From NCBI GenBank assembly GCA_947457615.1, contig CANGWK010000003.1, positions 85,323 to 149,322 on the forward strand: a stretch of 64,000 nucleotides of DNA, in the 5' to 3' direction. A model generated the notes under the pieces. That model had not been told where the DNA came from, did no database searches, and saw only the letters and a program-made list of their open reading frames with translations. Position numbers and translations under genes: made by a program. Positions 1-9,245 of the stretch are shown one piece after another. Origin of the DNA: Flavobacteriaceae bacterium. GTDB taxonomy: Bacteria > Bacteroidota > Bacteroidia > Flavobacteriales > Flavobacteriaceae. How positions within the stretch are numbered: the first letter of the stretch is position 1; each line of letters starts with the position of its first letter.

Positions 1-950
1 TGAGCAAGTGCTTGACCTGGAGTAACATCGCCAATTGCATAATAACCAGGAACATTGGTTTGGCTAAAAGCATTTACTAAAATTTTATCTTTGTCCGTAG
101 CGATTCCTACTTCTTCTAACCCTATGTTTTCAGTGTTAGTTTTAATTCCAACAGCAGAAAGTAATATATCTGCTTCTAATACTTCTTCACCTTTAGCTGT
201 TTTAACGTATGCTTTTACACCAGCACCAGAAGTATCAATTCGCTCTACCGAAGAATTCGTCATTATTGTAACTCCTGCTTTTTTCATAGAACGTTCCATT
301 TGTTTTGAAATGTCCTCATCCTCAACAGGAACTATATTTGGCATAAATTCTACTACAGTAACCTCTGTTCCCATAGCATTGTAAAAATGTGCAAATTCCA
401 CCCCAATTGCTCCAGAACCAACTATAATTAATTTCTTAGGTTGCGTTGCCAAAGTCATCGCTTGACGGTATCCAATTACTTTAATACCATCTTGCGGTAG
501 GTTTGGCAACTCACGAGAACGCGCGCCAGTTGCAATGATAATATGATCTGCTGAATATTCTGTAACTTTTCCTTCCTTATCGGTAACATCTAATTTTTTT
601 CCTGGTTTCATTTTACCAAAACCATCAATAACGTCGATTTTATTTTTCTTCATTAAGAATTGAACCCCTTTACTCATTCCTTCAGCAACGTCTCTTGAAC
701 GTTTTACAACAGCAGTAAAATCTTTGTCAAATTCTTTAATAGTTAATCCATAATCGGAAGCATGTTTTAGGTAATCAAATACCTGAGCCGATTTTAAAAG
801 CGCTTTTGTAGGAATACATCCCCAATTAAGGCAGACTCCACCAAGGCTTTCCTTTTCAATAATTGCAACTTTAAAACCTAATTGTGAGGCACGGATTGCA
901 GTAACATAACCGCCTGGACCACTTCCTAAAACAATAATATCGTATTTCAT
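1..950 (-). CDS. lpdA: Dihydrolipoyl dehydrogenase (E3), C-terminus outside window
   Basis: FAD/NAD-dependent disulfide oxidoreductase that reoxidises the lipoyl groups of the pyruvate and 2-oxoglutarate dehydrogenase complexes and the glycine cleavage system in the cytoplasm. Reading from the ATG at 948-950 I see about 316 codons without a stop: an N-terminal FAD-binding GSGPGGY, the redox-active disulfide [15 protein letters not shown] near residues 38-52, the second dinucleotide fold [11 protein letters not shown] near residue 185, and an AIGD FAD-binding motif just before the edge. The family is about 465 residues, so roughly a third is missing. A TAnnTTTG element lies 35-42 bp upstream. 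The family call is secure; assignment to one particular complex is not possible from sequence. Confidence 0.95.
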   Translation of the reverse strand, partial: MKYDIIVLGSGPGGYVTAIRASQLGFKVAIIEKESLGGVCLNWGCIPTKALLKSAQVFDYLKHASDYGLTIKEFDKDFTAVVKRSRDVAEGMSKGVQFLMKKNKIDVIDGFGKMKPGKKLDVTDKEGKVTEYSADHIIIATGARSRELPNLPQDGIKVIGYRQAMTLATQPKKLIIVGSGAIGVEFAHFYNAMGTEVTVVEFMPNIVPVEDEDISKQMERSMKKAGVTIMTNSSVERIDTSGAGVKAYVKTAKGEEVLEADILLSAVGIKTNTENIGLEEVGIATDKDKILVNAFSQTNVPGYYAIGDVTPGQALA

Positions 951-984
951 ATGTTGTGTGAATTTCTAAAATTAATTGAGATTG

Positions 985-992
985 CAAATTTA
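985..992 (-). promoter_or_regulatory. -7 promoter element for lpdA
   Basis: TAAATTTG on the minus strand matches the Bacteroidota -7 consensus TAnnTTTG. No clear -33 TTG at the usual spacing. Confidence 0.55.
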
Positions 993-1058
993 GAAAAAAG
1001 ATTATAAATTTAGGTATTTCGTTATAAAAGTTTGTGGGTTTTATTAACTGAAATTTCT

Positions 1059-1598
1059 TTAATACGAATAGTTTAATCCAATTGTATATCCTCCATTTAT
1101 TCTATTAAGAGAAACATCCACTATTTTTTTACTGTAAGGTTTTGTAAATAAATAGGAAGTGCCAATACCAATTATAGCTCCGCCAAGTACATCCCAAGGG
1201 TAATGTTTTTGTGCTTGAACTCGAGTAAAACCAACATAGGAAGCTAACACATAGGATGGTAATCCGTATTTCCAACCATATCGTTGTTGGATAAACGCAG
1301 CACCCGAAAAGGCACTAGTTGTATGTCCAGAGGGAAACGAATAATTATCCGATCCATCTGGTCTTTTTTCTAAAACAAGACGCTTTAGGGCTTGTGTCAA
1401 AATTAATCCAGTCCCATAAGACTTAATAAATTGCCAAGTTGGCTGGGAGTTATCATCATTCCAAATAAAAGTTGATCCAAAAGCAACTGCTGGAATGGCG
1501 AGTTGTAAAATATCGCCACTTGTTGTAATGGTCTTATTTTGGGCGTTTGAATTAAATATAGAAAAAATTAAAACGAAAATTAGTGGTATTTTATTCAT
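1059..1598 (-). CDS. PAP2-family phosphatase, exported
   Basis: Type 2 phosphatidic acid phosphatase superfamily; members dephosphorylate lipid phosphates or undecaprenyl pyrophosphate at the membrane. Residues 1-19 form a signal peptide (hydrophobic core ending NSNAQ). The three catalytic motifs are visible: KRLVLEKRP (72-80), PSGH (89-92) and TRVQAQKHYPWD (125-136) with the His and Asp of motif 3; motif 3 starts with Thr where many members have Ser. At 179 residues it is a compact member with a C-terminus resembling outer-membrane strands (GGYTIGLNYSY). It lies 50 bp after the ABC transporter on the same strand and could be cotranscribed. Substrate unknown. Confidence 0.8.
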   Translation of the reverse strand: MNKIPLIFVLIFSIFNSNAQNKTITTSGDILQLAIPAVAFGSTFIWNDDNSQPTWQFIKSYGTGLILTQALKRLVLEKRPDGSDNYSFPSGHTTSAFSGAAFIQQRYGWKYGLPSYVLASYVGFTRVQAQKHYPWDVLGGAIIGIGTSYLFTKPYSKKIVDVSLNRINGGYTIGLNYSY

Positions 1599-1648
1599 AA
1601 AGTTGCTACTAACTAGCTAATAACTGATTTTCAAATTTTATAGTTTTT

Positions 1649-3403
1649 TTAAACAGCATTTGAAAATTGAGAATCATAAAGTTTTTTATAAAAACCGTTT
1701 TCTAGAATAACTAATTGTGCATGGGTTCCCGATTCAACAATACTACCTTTATCCATTACTATTATTTTATCCGCTTTTAAGATAGTTGCCAATCTATGAG
1801 CAATCACAATAGAAGTCCTTCCTTTGGTAATCGTTTCAGTGGCTTTTTGAATTAATTCTTCAGAATAAGTGTCTATAGAAGAAGTAGCTTCATCTAAAAT
1901 CAAAATACTCGGATTGCTAACATAAGCTCTAAGAAATGCAATCAATTGACGTTGCCCCGTAGAAAGCATTACGCCACGTTCTTTAACATTATAATCGTAA
2001 CCTCCAGGCAAATTCATTATAAAATCATGCACTCCAATTTTCTGAGAAGCAAGCAAAACAGTCTCTCGAGAAATTTTTGGATTATTAAGTGTTATATTAT
2101 TTAGAATAGTATCTGCAAAAAGGAATACATCTTGTAATACAACAGCTATTTGAGTTCGTAAACTATCTAAAGTAAAGGTGTCAATATTTTGATTATCAAC
2201 ATAAATAGCACCCGAATTGATCTCATAAAATCGATTCAATAAATTAATTATTGTAGACTTTCCAGCTCCAGTAGCTCCAACAATAGCTATTGTCTGTCCT
2301 GATTTTACCTCTAAAGATATGCCTTTAAGAACTTCTTGATCTTTGACATAACTAAAATGAACGTTATCAAATATAATGTTGCCTTGAAATTGATTAGCTG
2401 CAGTAGTTCCGTTTTCTTGAATTTCTTCATTTGTATCTAAAATATCGAAAACACGATTTGCCGCTATCATACCCATTTGCATTTCGTTAAATTTATCTGC
2501 AATTTGTCGCAATGGATTGAACAACATTCCAATAAACATAGTGTAAGCGGTCATCTGACCAATGGTAGTAAAAGGATTGCCATTTATTATTTGAAATCCG
2601 CCATAAAGCACAATTACTCCGAGGGTTATTGAAGAAATTATATCTGCTATTGGAAAGAAAATAGAGTTGTACAAAATAGTTTTAATCCAAGCAACATTGT
2701 GTTTTTGATTAATTTCCTTGAACTTTTCATACTCAATTTCCTCTCTATTAAAAAGTTGCACAATCTTCATTCCTGTAACACGCTCTTGTACAAAAGTATT
2801 TAAATTAGCAACTTGATTTCGAACTTCTTCAAAAGCTACCTGCATCTTTCGTTGGAAAATTCTAGTTATATAAACCAAAATAGGCATGGCCAAAATAACA
2901 ATTACCGTTAGATGCCAATTCATATAAAACATGACAAGCAAACAAACAAACATCTTCAATAGATCACTTATTATCATAAATAAGCCTTGACTAAAAATCC
3001 GAGCTATTTGCTCAATATCTGAAACGGAACGAGTAACCAATTGCCCTACGGGAGCATTATCAAAATACTTCATCCGAAAGGAAAGCATGTGTTGGAACAG
3101 TTTTTTTCGAATATCTTTTACAATATCCTGTCCAAGCCAGTTAGCCCAAAGTACAAAATAATATTGAGATAACCCTTCCATTAACAAGGCAATTCCCATA
3201 AGAACAGCATACAATAATAAACCCGATTTATTTCCTGGTTTAATGAAAGTATCTACCGTGATTTGAAGAAATAAAGGACGTAATGCAGCAAAAAGCGATA
3301 ATAAAACCGCAAATAAAATCACACCCCGAAACCTAAATATATAAGGCTTGGTATATTTTAAAATGCGTTTAAATAAGTGTATGTCAAATACTTTTGCCTT
3401 CAT
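1649..3403 (-). CDS. ABC exporter, fused permease-ATPase (MsbA-like)
   Basis: Half-size ABC exporter (lipid, peptide or drug type) expected to work as an inner-membrane homodimer. The first ~310 residues hold about six hydrophobic segments; the ATPase domain follows with Walker A GATGAGKST (near 380), signature LSTGQ (near 485), Walker B ILILDEATS (near 505) and the H-loop IVIAHR (near 538). I chose the ATG at 3401-3403 (protein MKAKVFDIHLF); an in-frame TTG three codons upstream only adds MKK. About 585 residues is normal for MsbA/LmrA-type proteins. It follows truA by 71 bp on the same strand. Whether it flips lipid A or something else cannot be read from sequence. Confidence 0.88.
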   Translation of the reverse strand: MKAKVFDIHLFKRILKYTKPYIFRFRGVILFAVLLSLFAALRPLFLQITVDTFIKPGNKSGLLLYAVLMGIALLMEGLSQYYFVLWANWLGQDIVKDIRKKLFQHMLSFRMKYFDNAPVGQLVTRSVSDIEQIARIFSQGLFMIISDLLKMFVCLLVMFYMNWHLTVIVILAMPILVYITRIFQRKMQVAFEEVRNQVANLNTFVQERVTGMKIVQLFNREEIEYEKFKEINQKHNVAWIKTILYNSIFFPIADIISSITLGVIVLYGGFQIINGNPFTTIGQMTAYTMFIGMLFNPLRQIADKFNEMQMGMIAANRVFDILDTNEEIQENGTTAANQFQGNIIFDNVHFSYVKDQEVLKGISLEVKSGQTIAIVGATGAGKSTIINLLNRFYEINSGAIYVDNQNIDTFTLDSLRTQIAVVLQDVFLFADTILNNITLNNPKISRETVLLASQKIGVHDFIMNLPGGYDYNVKERGVMLSTGQRQLIAFLRAYVSNPSILILDEATSSIDTYSEELIQKATETITKGRTSIVIAHRLATILKADKIIVMDKGSIVESGTHAQLVILENGFYKKLYDSQFSNAV

Positions 3404-3474
3404 TTTTTTCAAAGATGGTTCTTATAGATTTTGGTTTTAGCTTTTAGATACTATCTTAAACAATTTGTTATCAA

Positions 3475-4209
3475 TTACAAAAAAGGATATTCTACTTTAG
3501 TCAAATACAATCCATGTGATGGAACCGAAAAACCTGCTTTATTACGGTCTTTTCCTTCAATTATAGTAATGAATTCTTGCAAAGATACTTTTTCTAAACC
3601 TATGTTCACCATTGTTCCAACAATTGCTCGCACCATATTTCGTAAAAAACGATCCGCAGAAATTGTAAAAACTAATCGACTGTCTATTTGTTGCCAATAT
3701 GCTTCGTATACTTTGCAATTAAAAGTATTCACATCGGTATGCACTTTAGAAAAACACTCAAAATCAATATAATTAAAAAGTGTTTTGCAAGCGGCATTCA
3801 TCAAATCTAAATTTAACAAATTGTGGTAATACCAAGAATCGTCACTTTCAAAAGCATCTTTGGTGGTATGAATGAGGTATTCGTAAGTTCGCTTGGTTGC
3901 ATCAAATCTTGCATGTGCCTCCTGATGAACCAAATGTATTTTTAAAATTGCAATGTCCTTTGGCAAAAAAGAATTGAGTTTAGCCACGTAATAATCAACA
4001 TCAATTGGCTCTTCCAAATCAAAATGTGCAAACATTTGTTTAGCATGCACCCCAGCATCTGTTCGGCCTGCACCAACTAAATCAATTTCTTGTTTTAAAA
4101 TAGTAGAAAGTGCATTATTCAAAGTTTCTTGCACAGACGAAGCGTTAGGCTGGTATTGCCACCCATGGTAATTAGTTCCTTTGTATGCAAATTCTAGAAA
4201 ATATCTCAT
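3475..4209 (-). CDS. truA: tRNA pseudouridine(38-40) synthase
   Basis: Converts uridine to pseudouridine at positions 38-40 of the anticodon arm of tRNAs. The family motif GRTDAGVHA with the catalytic Asp (residue 51) is intact, preceded by YHGWQYQPNASSVQ, and the C-terminal RFLRNMVRAIVG segment is present. At 244 residues it is full length. The mRNA leader carries a tandem heptamer array that ends directly at the ATG (4210-4240), downstream of a TAnnTTTG promoter at 4264-4271. The promoter is divergent from the phosphoesterase gene. It probably leads an operon with the ABC exporter and the PAP2 gene. Confidence 0.95.
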   Translation of the reverse strand: MRYFLEFAYKGTNYHGWQYQPNASSVQETLNNALSTILKQEIDLVGAGRTDAGVHAKQMFAHFDLEEPIDVDYYVAKLNSFLPKDIAILKIHLVHQEAHARFDATKRTYEYLIHTTKDAFESDDSWYYHNLLNLDLMNAACKTLFNYIDFECFSKVHTDVNTFNCKVYEAYWQQIDSRLVFTISADRFLRNMVRAIVGTMVNIGLEKVSLQEFITIIEGKDRNKAGFSVPSHGLYLTKVEYPFL

Positions 4210-4240
4210 TTTTGGGTTTTGGGTTCTAGGTTCTGGGCAT
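4210..4240 (-). repeat. Heptamer array H1 in the truA leader
   Basis: Plus-strand text is a run of four near-identical 7-mers (TTTTGGG, TTTTGGG, TTCTAGG, TTCTGGG), so the truA mRNA would read CCCAGAA CCTAGAA and then CCCAAAA twice directly before the AUG. An almost identical array lies before rsgA (37825-37866). Confidence 0.85.
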
Positions 4241-4263
4241 TAATATTTTTAATTATATTCAGG

Positions 4264-4271
4264 CAAAGTTA
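4264..4271 (-). promoter_or_regulatory. -7 promoter element for truA
   Basis: TAACTTTG on the minus strand, exact TAnnTTTG match; transcription would start near 4258 and include heptamer array H1 in the leader. Confidence 0.55.
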
Positions 4272-4313
4272 CAAAGGTTTTTAAATTTGATGTTTAAAGT
4301 TTTCATAATTAAT

Positions 4314-4321
4314 TAACTTTG
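4314..4321 (+). promoter_or_regulatory. -7 promoter element for the phosphoesterase gene
   Basis: TAACTTTG, an exact TAnnTTTG match, identical to the divergent truA element; a TTTG at 4286-4289 lies 24 bp upstream, slightly far for a -33 box. Confidence 0.55.
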
Positions 4322-4371
4322 CGAGGAAGTGGAAGAGAGTATGTGATAGCTTCCTTACTCGAATTGACAAC

Positions 4372-4866
4372 ATGAAAAAAATCCTTTTACTTTCCGATAC
4401 CCACAGCCATATTGACGATACAATATTAAAATATGTAAACCAAGCCGATGAAGTTTGGCATGCTGGCGATATTGGCGATTTGGCCGTTACGGATATTATA
4501 AAAAAAGTTAAACCGCTTCGGGGTGTTTACGGAAACATTGATGATGATAAAGCACGAATGGAATTCCCGTTAAATAATCGTTTTATGTGTGAAGGTGTTT
4601 CTGTTTGGATTACTCATATTGGAGGATATCCCGGAAAATACAACCAAGCCGTTAGAGAGGAACTGCGATTGAATCCACCAAAATTATTCATCTGCGGACA
4701 TTCGCACATTCTAAAAGTACAGTTTGATAAAAGTTTGAATTTACTTCACATGAATCCTGGTGCTTGTGGAATTTATGGTTTTCACCAAATAAGAACCATG
4801 CTGCGATTTGAAATTGATGGAGATAAAATTCAGAAATTAGAAATTATTGAGATAGGGAAGAAATAG
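4372..4866 (+). CDS. YfcE/MJ0936-type metallophosphoesterase
   Basis: Calcineurin-like phosphoesterase of the YfcE/MJ0936 group, small two-metal phosphodiesterases of the cytoplasm with broad in vitro activity. All metal-binding blocks are seen: LLSDTHSH (7-13), AGDIGD (31-36), GNIDD (54-58), THIGG (81-85) and GHSH (109-112). There is no signal peptide, and 164 residues is typical. The 50-nt leader contains an imperfect hairpin (CGAGGAAG near 4322 with CTTCC..CTCG near 4350-4360). Physiological substrate unknown. Confidence 0.88.
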   Translation: MKKILLLSDTHSHIDDTILKYVNQADEVWHAGDIGDLAVTDIIKKVKPLRGVYGNIDDDKARMEFPLNNRFMCEGVSVWITHIGGYPGKYNQAVREELRLNPPKLFICGHSHILKVQFDKSLNLLHMNPGACGIYGFHQIRTMLRFEIDGDKIQKLEIIEIGKK

Positions 4867-4974
4867 GTAGTGCTTGCTCAGTATTCATTTTTCAGTAATA
4901 AGTTCTCAAAATATCCCTTTACACAACTTCGTGCTTCTTTTGTGAGGCTTTATGAAACATTAAACTAGATAAAA

Positions 4975-5005
4975 CAAAAAAATCCCAAACTTTCGTTCGG
5001 GATTT
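4975..5005 (-). terminator. Rho-independent terminator after the DUF4293 gene
   Basis: On the minus strand an 11-bp stem AAATCCCGAAC / GTTTGGGATTT (one G-U pair) closes a GAAA tetraloop and is followed by a T-rich tract. Confidence 0.8.
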
Positions 5006-5036
5006 TCTTCGCACTAATAAACATAAATTTATAGGT

Positions 5037-5456
5037 TTATCTCAATCGATCCACAGATTTTACGAGATCTTCATCCTTCTTAATAGCCTTGTTAGCCAGG
5101 ACTAGAAAAACGATAGAAAAGATAGGTAGAAACATCCCAATACCCTTCTCCGAAACTACAGGAGTTCCTCCGGATAAATTAAGGGAACGATAAACAAACA
5201 ATCCTAATAAAATTAAATTTAATATCATATTCAATCTGTTGTAAACAAATTGTTTTTGTCTTTTTTTAAAAGTAATAATACTAATTACCGCTAGTGTAGT
5301 GCTCAACCCAAATAAAATTTGATAAGCCATAGCACTCATAAAATAATATTGTTTTCCATCTGTCATTTTCCATAAAGGAAAAAGAAATGGAAGAATCCCC
5401 GCAAGAATAAATACCAAAAGTAAATATATGGTTTGAATTCGTTGTAACATTATCAC
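5037..5456 (-). CDS. DUF4293 four-helix membrane protein
   Basis: Small integral membrane protein of the DUF4293 family, which is largely confined to Bacteroidota. It starts MIMLQRIQTIYLL, the usual family opening (the second Met, two codons on, is an equally good start). Four hydrophobic stretches are visible, near residues 10-28, 42-62, 76-94 and 106-124, with a short charged tail. Function unknown. It is transcribed alone: a -7 element ends about 13 bp before the ATG, giving a leader of only a few nucleotides, and a strong terminator follows. It is divergent from rho, as is common for this conserved pair of neighbours. Confidence 0.82.
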   Translation of the reverse strand: MIMLQRIQTIYLLLVFILAGILPFLFPLWKMTDGKQYYFMSAMAYQILFGLSTTLAVISIITFKKRQKQFVYNRLNMILNLILLGLFVYRSLNLSGGTPVVSEKGIGMFLPIFSIVFLVLANKAIKKDEDLVKSVDRLR

Positions 5457-5468
5457 TTATTTATAGCA

Positions 5469-5476
5469 CAAAAATA
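5469..5476 (-). promoter_or_regulatory. -7 promoter element for the DUF4293 gene
   Basis: TATTTTTG on the minus strand. The expected start site near 5462 leaves a leader of about 6 nt. Confidence 0.5.
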
Positions 5477-5499
5477 TATTTTCTTTTTTTAAAAAACTA

Positions 5500-5529
5500 T
5501 TGCTTGAATGAAAATTATTCGTATTATTG
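5500..5529 (+). promoter_or_regulatory. Possible rho promoter
   Basis: TTG at 5500-5502, 19 bp, then TATTATTG at 5522-5529 (one mismatch to TAnnTTTG). It would give a leader of about 100 nt before rho. Confidence 0.35.
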
Positions 5530-5633
5530 CAGTAGAAATCCGTAAGTACTTCAAAAACACGGAAGTTTCACTAAAAAAATTTACCTCAAATTTGTATTGT
5601 CACCCAATTACCAAAAAATTTATATAAACATTT

Positions 5634-7358
5634 ATGTTTGATAGTTCTGCATTAAAAGAAATGAAGTTAACTCAACTTCAAGAAATTGCCAAATTGGCAA
5701 AAACCATAAAGTTTAATGGCGTAAAAAAAGAAGCGCTCATTGAACAAATACTAGCCCACCAAGAGGCAACATCCAAGGAAACTTCTTCAGAAAAAGATTC
5801 TTCCCCAAAAGAAGAAAAAATTAAAAGAGCGAGAATTACCCCGGATGCTACCCCTAAAATCGGAAATCCATCTAATGATTTATTTTCAGAAGAATCTTTA
5901 CAATCCTCAATTTTAGCTAAAGATACTCCAGTTCAAGAACAGCAAGAGCTTTCTCCTAAAACAGAAAATTTCCAAAAGAAGCCAAAATTTATTAAGCCTA
6001 GTAAATCATTTGTTAATGATTTGCCTATATCAGAAGATCCAAATCAAGAGGCAGCTTCTATAGAAGTTACAACCCAAGAGACTCCCATTGAAAACCAAGA
6101 ACCAATTCAGATAGTTCCTTCGAAACCACAAAATCCAAATCAAAAGAATCAAAATCCGAACCAAAATCAAAACCAGAATCCGAATCAAAACCCTAATTTC
6201 AAAGCTAAAAAAAGCCCAAATTTTAGAGATTCCGACTATGAGTTTGACGGAATTATAGAAAGCGAAGGCGTTCTAGAAATGATGCCCGACGGTTACGGAT
6301 TTTTACGTTCATCCGATTATAACTATTTAGCATCGCCTGATGATATTTATTTATCAACTTCCCAAATTCGTTTGTTCGGATTAAAAACCGGAGATACTGT
6401 AAAAGGAGTGGTGCGTCCTCCAAAAGAAGGTGAAAAATTCTTCCCTTTAGTTAGAGTTTTAAAAATAAACGGACACGATCCACAAGTAGTGCGTGACCGA
6501 GTTTCCTTTGAACATTTAACGCCAATTTTCCCTCAAGAAAAATTCAATATTGCCGACAAACAAGCTAGTGTTTCTACCCGAATAATCGATTTGTTTTCCC
6601 CAATCGGAAAAGGACAACGTGGTATGATTGTAGCACAACCAAAAACGGGTAAAACAATGTTGTTAAAGGACATTGCTAACGCCATTGCTGCAAACCATCC
6701 CGAAGTATATTTAATAGTTTTACTTATTGACGAACGTCCAGAAGAGGTTACCGACATGCAACGAAGTGTTCGTGGCGAAGTAATCGCTTCCACTTTTGAT
6801 AGAGAACCACAAGAACATGTGAAAATTGCCAATATCGTGCTTGAAAAAGCAAAACGTTTGGTAGAATGCGGTCATGATGTAGTCATTCTTTTAGACTCTA
6901 TTACCCGTTTAGCAAGAGCCTACAACACCGTACAACCCGCGTCAGGTAAAGTCTTGAGTGGTGGTGTTGATGCCAATGCTTTACAAAAACCAAAACGTTT
7001 CTTCGGAGCCGCTCGTAATGTAGAAAACGGAGGTTCGTTAAGCATCATCGCAACGGCACTTACCGAAACTGGATCTAAAATGGACGAAGTTATCTTCGAA
7101 GAATTTAAAGGAACCGGTAACATGGAGTTACAATTAGATAGAAAAATTGCTAATCGTAGAATCTTCCCAGCAATCGATTTGACTTCATCAAGTACTCGTA
7201 GAGACGATCTTTTATTAGACGAAAAAACATTGCAACGCATGTGGATTCTAAGAAAATTCTTAGCCGATATGAACCCGGTAGAAGCTATGGATACCATTAA
7301 CGATAAAATTAAAAAGACTAGAAATAACGATGAGTTTCTGATTTCTATGAACGATTAG
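5634..7358 (+). CDS. rho: Transcription termination factor Rho with long disordered N-terminal insert
   Basis: Hexameric RNA-dependent ATPase/helicase that ends transcription. Residues 1-45 form the N-terminal SAP-like helical subdomain ([29 protein letters not shown]). Residues ~46-200 are low-complexity, first Ser/Lys/Glu-rich, then Asn/Gln/Pro-rich (about 168-188 is almost only N, Q and P). The RNA-binding domain follows ([13 protein letters not shown] near 220), then the ATPase core with Walker A QPKTGKT (335-341), [15 protein letters not shown], and the Q/R-loop region [27 protein letters not shown]. At 574 residues it is about 155 longer than E. coli Rho, nearly all of it the insert. 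Monocistronic, closed by a terminator at 7412-7445. Confidence 0.96.
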   Translation: MFDSSALKEMKLTQLQEIAKLAKTIKFNGVKKEALIEQILAHQEATSKETSSEKDSSPKEEKIKRARITPDATPKIGNPSNDLFSEESLQSSILAKDTPVQEQQELSPKTENFQKKPKFIKPSKSFVNDLPISEDPNQEAASIEVTTQETPIENQEPIQIVPSKPQNPNQKNQNPNQNQNQNPNQNPNFKAKKSPNFRDSDYEFDGIIESEGVLEMMPDGYGFLRSSDYNYLASPDDIYLSTSQIRLFGLKTGDTVKGVVRPPKEGEKFFPLVRVLKINGHDPQVVRDRVSFEHLTPIFPQEKFNIADKQASVSTRIIDLFSPIGKGQRGMIVAQPKTGKTMLLKDIANAIAANHPEVYLIVLLIDERPEEVTDMQRSVRGEVIASTFDREPQEHVKIANIVLEKAKRLVECGHDVVILLDSITRLARAYNTVQPASGKVLSGGVDANALQKPKRFFGAARNVENGGSLSIIATALTETGSKMDEVIFEEFKGTGNMELQLDRKIANRRIFPAIDLTSSSTRRDDLLLDEKTLQRMWILRKFLADMNPVEAMDTINDKIKKTRNNDEFLISMND

Positions 7359-7411
7359 AAGCGAATCTTTTGGGCATTACCATAAACGTATTTCCCGCTA
7401 TTCATAACAAC

Positions 7412-7445
7412 AAAAAAATGCTTCCCAACACGGGAAGCATTTTTT
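7412..7445. terminator. Bidirectional terminator between rho and fhs
   Basis: Stem AATGCTTCCC / GGGAAGCATT with a short loop, A-run on one side and T-run on the other, so it can serve rho (+) and fhs (-). Confidence 0.85.
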
Positions 7446-7515
7446 GTTTTCATTACTATCGGGGCTATCAAGTTTATGTATTTTGTGAAAGTAGAATTTT
7501 TTAAAAGACAAAAAC

Positions 7516-9189
7516 TTAAGACAACCCAATTATCTTTCCATTATCATCAATATCAATACGTTCAGCATTTGGAATCGAAGGCAAACCTGGCATTCGCATT
7601 ACATCGCCAAGTAATGGTACAATAAATCCTGCGCCACTTGCAATTTCAAATTCACGAACCGTAATTACAAAATCAGTAGGTCTTCCGATTAGCTTTTCAT
7701 TATCTGAAAAACTTGCTGGTGTTTTAGCCATACAAACCGAAAAATCATTAAAGCCTAAATCGTTAATCATCTTTAATTGTTTTATCGATTTAGTTGAAAA
7801 TTCTACTGCTTTTGCTCCATAAATTTCGGTTGCAATAGTAATTATTTTGTGTTCAATAGAATCTTCTTTTTCATATAAAGGTTTATAATTCGCTTTACCA
7901 CTTTCTATTTCTGCAATTACTTTTTCTGCTAATTCAGCCGAACCTTTTCCGCCTTCTACGAAAGCCTTACTTACAATTGCAGTAACTCCTTTTGTCAAAC
8001 ACAAGGCTTTTAAAGCATCGTATTCAGCTTCGGTATCGTCAGGAAAAGCATTAATACAAACCACTGGATTTAATCCAAACTTCTGAATATTTTCGATATG
8101 TTTCTCTAAATTGCAAAACCCTTTTGCAATAGCCTCAACATTTTCGGTTTTAAAATCTTCGGCACTCAAACCTGCATGGTGTTTTATCGCCCTAATTGTC
8201 GCTACTAAAACTACTGCATCTGGCTTCAATCCGGATTGCCCGCATTTAATATGGAGAAACTTTTCGGCACCCAAATCAGCACCAAAACCTGCTTCTGTCA
8301 CTACATAATCTCCAAGTGAAAGTCCCATTTTAGTGGCTATCACCGTATTTGTCCCTTGAGCAATACTAGCAAATGGACCGCCATGTAAAATTGCAGGATT
8401 TCCCTCTAGTGTTTGCACTAAATTAGGTTTCAAAGCATCTTTAAGTAGCACCGCCATTGCTCCTATCACTTTTAAATCTCTTGCAAAGACTGCTTTTCCA
8501 TCAAAGGTTTTACCAACAAAAATATTCCCTAAACGTAATTTCAAATCTTTTAAATCATTAGAAAGACATACTATCGCCATCACCTCTGAAGCCGGAGTAA
8601 TATTAAAACCATCTTCACGCATCGTTCCGTTACCTTTACCTCCTACTCCTATAATGATTTGACGTAGCGAACGATCGTTCATGTCCATCACACGTTTCCA
8701 AGCAATTGACTTAGGATCCAAATTCAATGAATATTGGGGATTTTGTAGATTGTTATCAATAACCGCAGACAATAAATTATTTGCTTTTTCAATAGCCGAA
8801 AAATCGCCAGTAAAATGTAAATTTATATCCTCCATTGGAACTACTTGAGCATATCCACCGCCCGCTGCACCACCTTTCATTCCAAAAACAGGACCAAGGG
8901 AAGGTTCACGCAAAGCCGCAATAGCTTTCTTTCCAATAAAATTTAATCCGTCTGTTAAGCCAATAGACATTGTAGTTTTGCCTTCACCATATTTAGTTGG
9001 TGACAGTGCAGAAACCAAAATCAATTTTCCTTTTGGTTTTTCAATCTGCAATTCAAGTGGTAATTTAGCCTTGTACTTTCCGTAATATTCTAGATCTTCT
9101 TCTGTAATATTTATTTTTTCAGCAATATAGCGAATGTGTTGCAAGGTTGCACTTTGAGCAATTTCAATATCGGATGGGAAATATGACAT
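7516..9189 (-). CDS. fhs: Formate--tetrahydrofolate ligase
   Basis: ATP-dependent ligation of formate to tetrahydrofolate, giving 10-formyl-THF and feeding one-carbon units into purine, fMet and methionine synthesis. The ATP-binding signature SPTKYGEGKTT (64-74) and the family blocks REPSLGPVFGMKGGAAGGGYAQ and TGDFSAI are present; 557 residues is full length. It starts at the ATG 9187-9189 and has its own -7 element (9228-9235). It links functionally to metF and metH further along the window, which use the same folate pool. Confidence 0.96.
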   Translation of the reverse strand: MSYFPSDIEIAQSATLQHIRYIAEKINITEEDLEYYGKYKAKLPLELQIEKPKGKLILVSALSPTKYGEGKTTMSIGLTDGLNFIGKKAIAALREPSLGPVFGMKGGAAGGGYAQVVPMEDINLHFTGDFSAIEKANNLLSAVIDNNLQNPQYSLNLDPKSIAWKRVMDMNDRSLRQIIIGVGGKGNGTMREDGFNITPASEVMAIVCLSNDLKDLKLRLGNIFVGKTFDGKAVFARDLKVIGAMAVLLKDALKPNLVQTLEGNPAILHGGPFASIAQGTNTVIATKMGLSLGDYVVTEAGFGADLGAEKFLHIKCGQSGLKPDAVVLVATIRAIKHHAGLSAEDFKTENVEAIAKGFCNLEKHIENIQKFGLNPVVCINAFPDDTEAEYDALKALCLTKGVTAIVSKAFVEGGKGSAELAEKVIAEIESGKANYKPLYEKEDSIEHKIITIATEIYGAKAVEFSTKSIKQLKMINDLGFNDFSVCMAKTPASFSDNEKLIGRPTDFVITVREFEIASGAGFIVPLLGDVMRMPGLPSIPNAERIDIDDNGKIIGLS

Positions 9190-9227
9190 AAAAGGAAAAT
9201 GTGAATAGATTTAGAAAAAAGATTATC

Positions 9228-9235
9228 CAAAAATA
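9228..9235 (-). promoter_or_regulatory. -7 promoter element for fhs
   Basis: TATTTTTG on the minus strand, between fhs and the RES gene; no -33 TTG at the usual distance. Confidence 0.45.
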
Positions 9236-9245
9236 GAAAAAAAAC

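Noticed and set aside
6533-7297. Antisense ORFs of 99 and 125 codons within rho
   Set aside because: They overlap the conserved ATPase core of rho and have no family resemblance.
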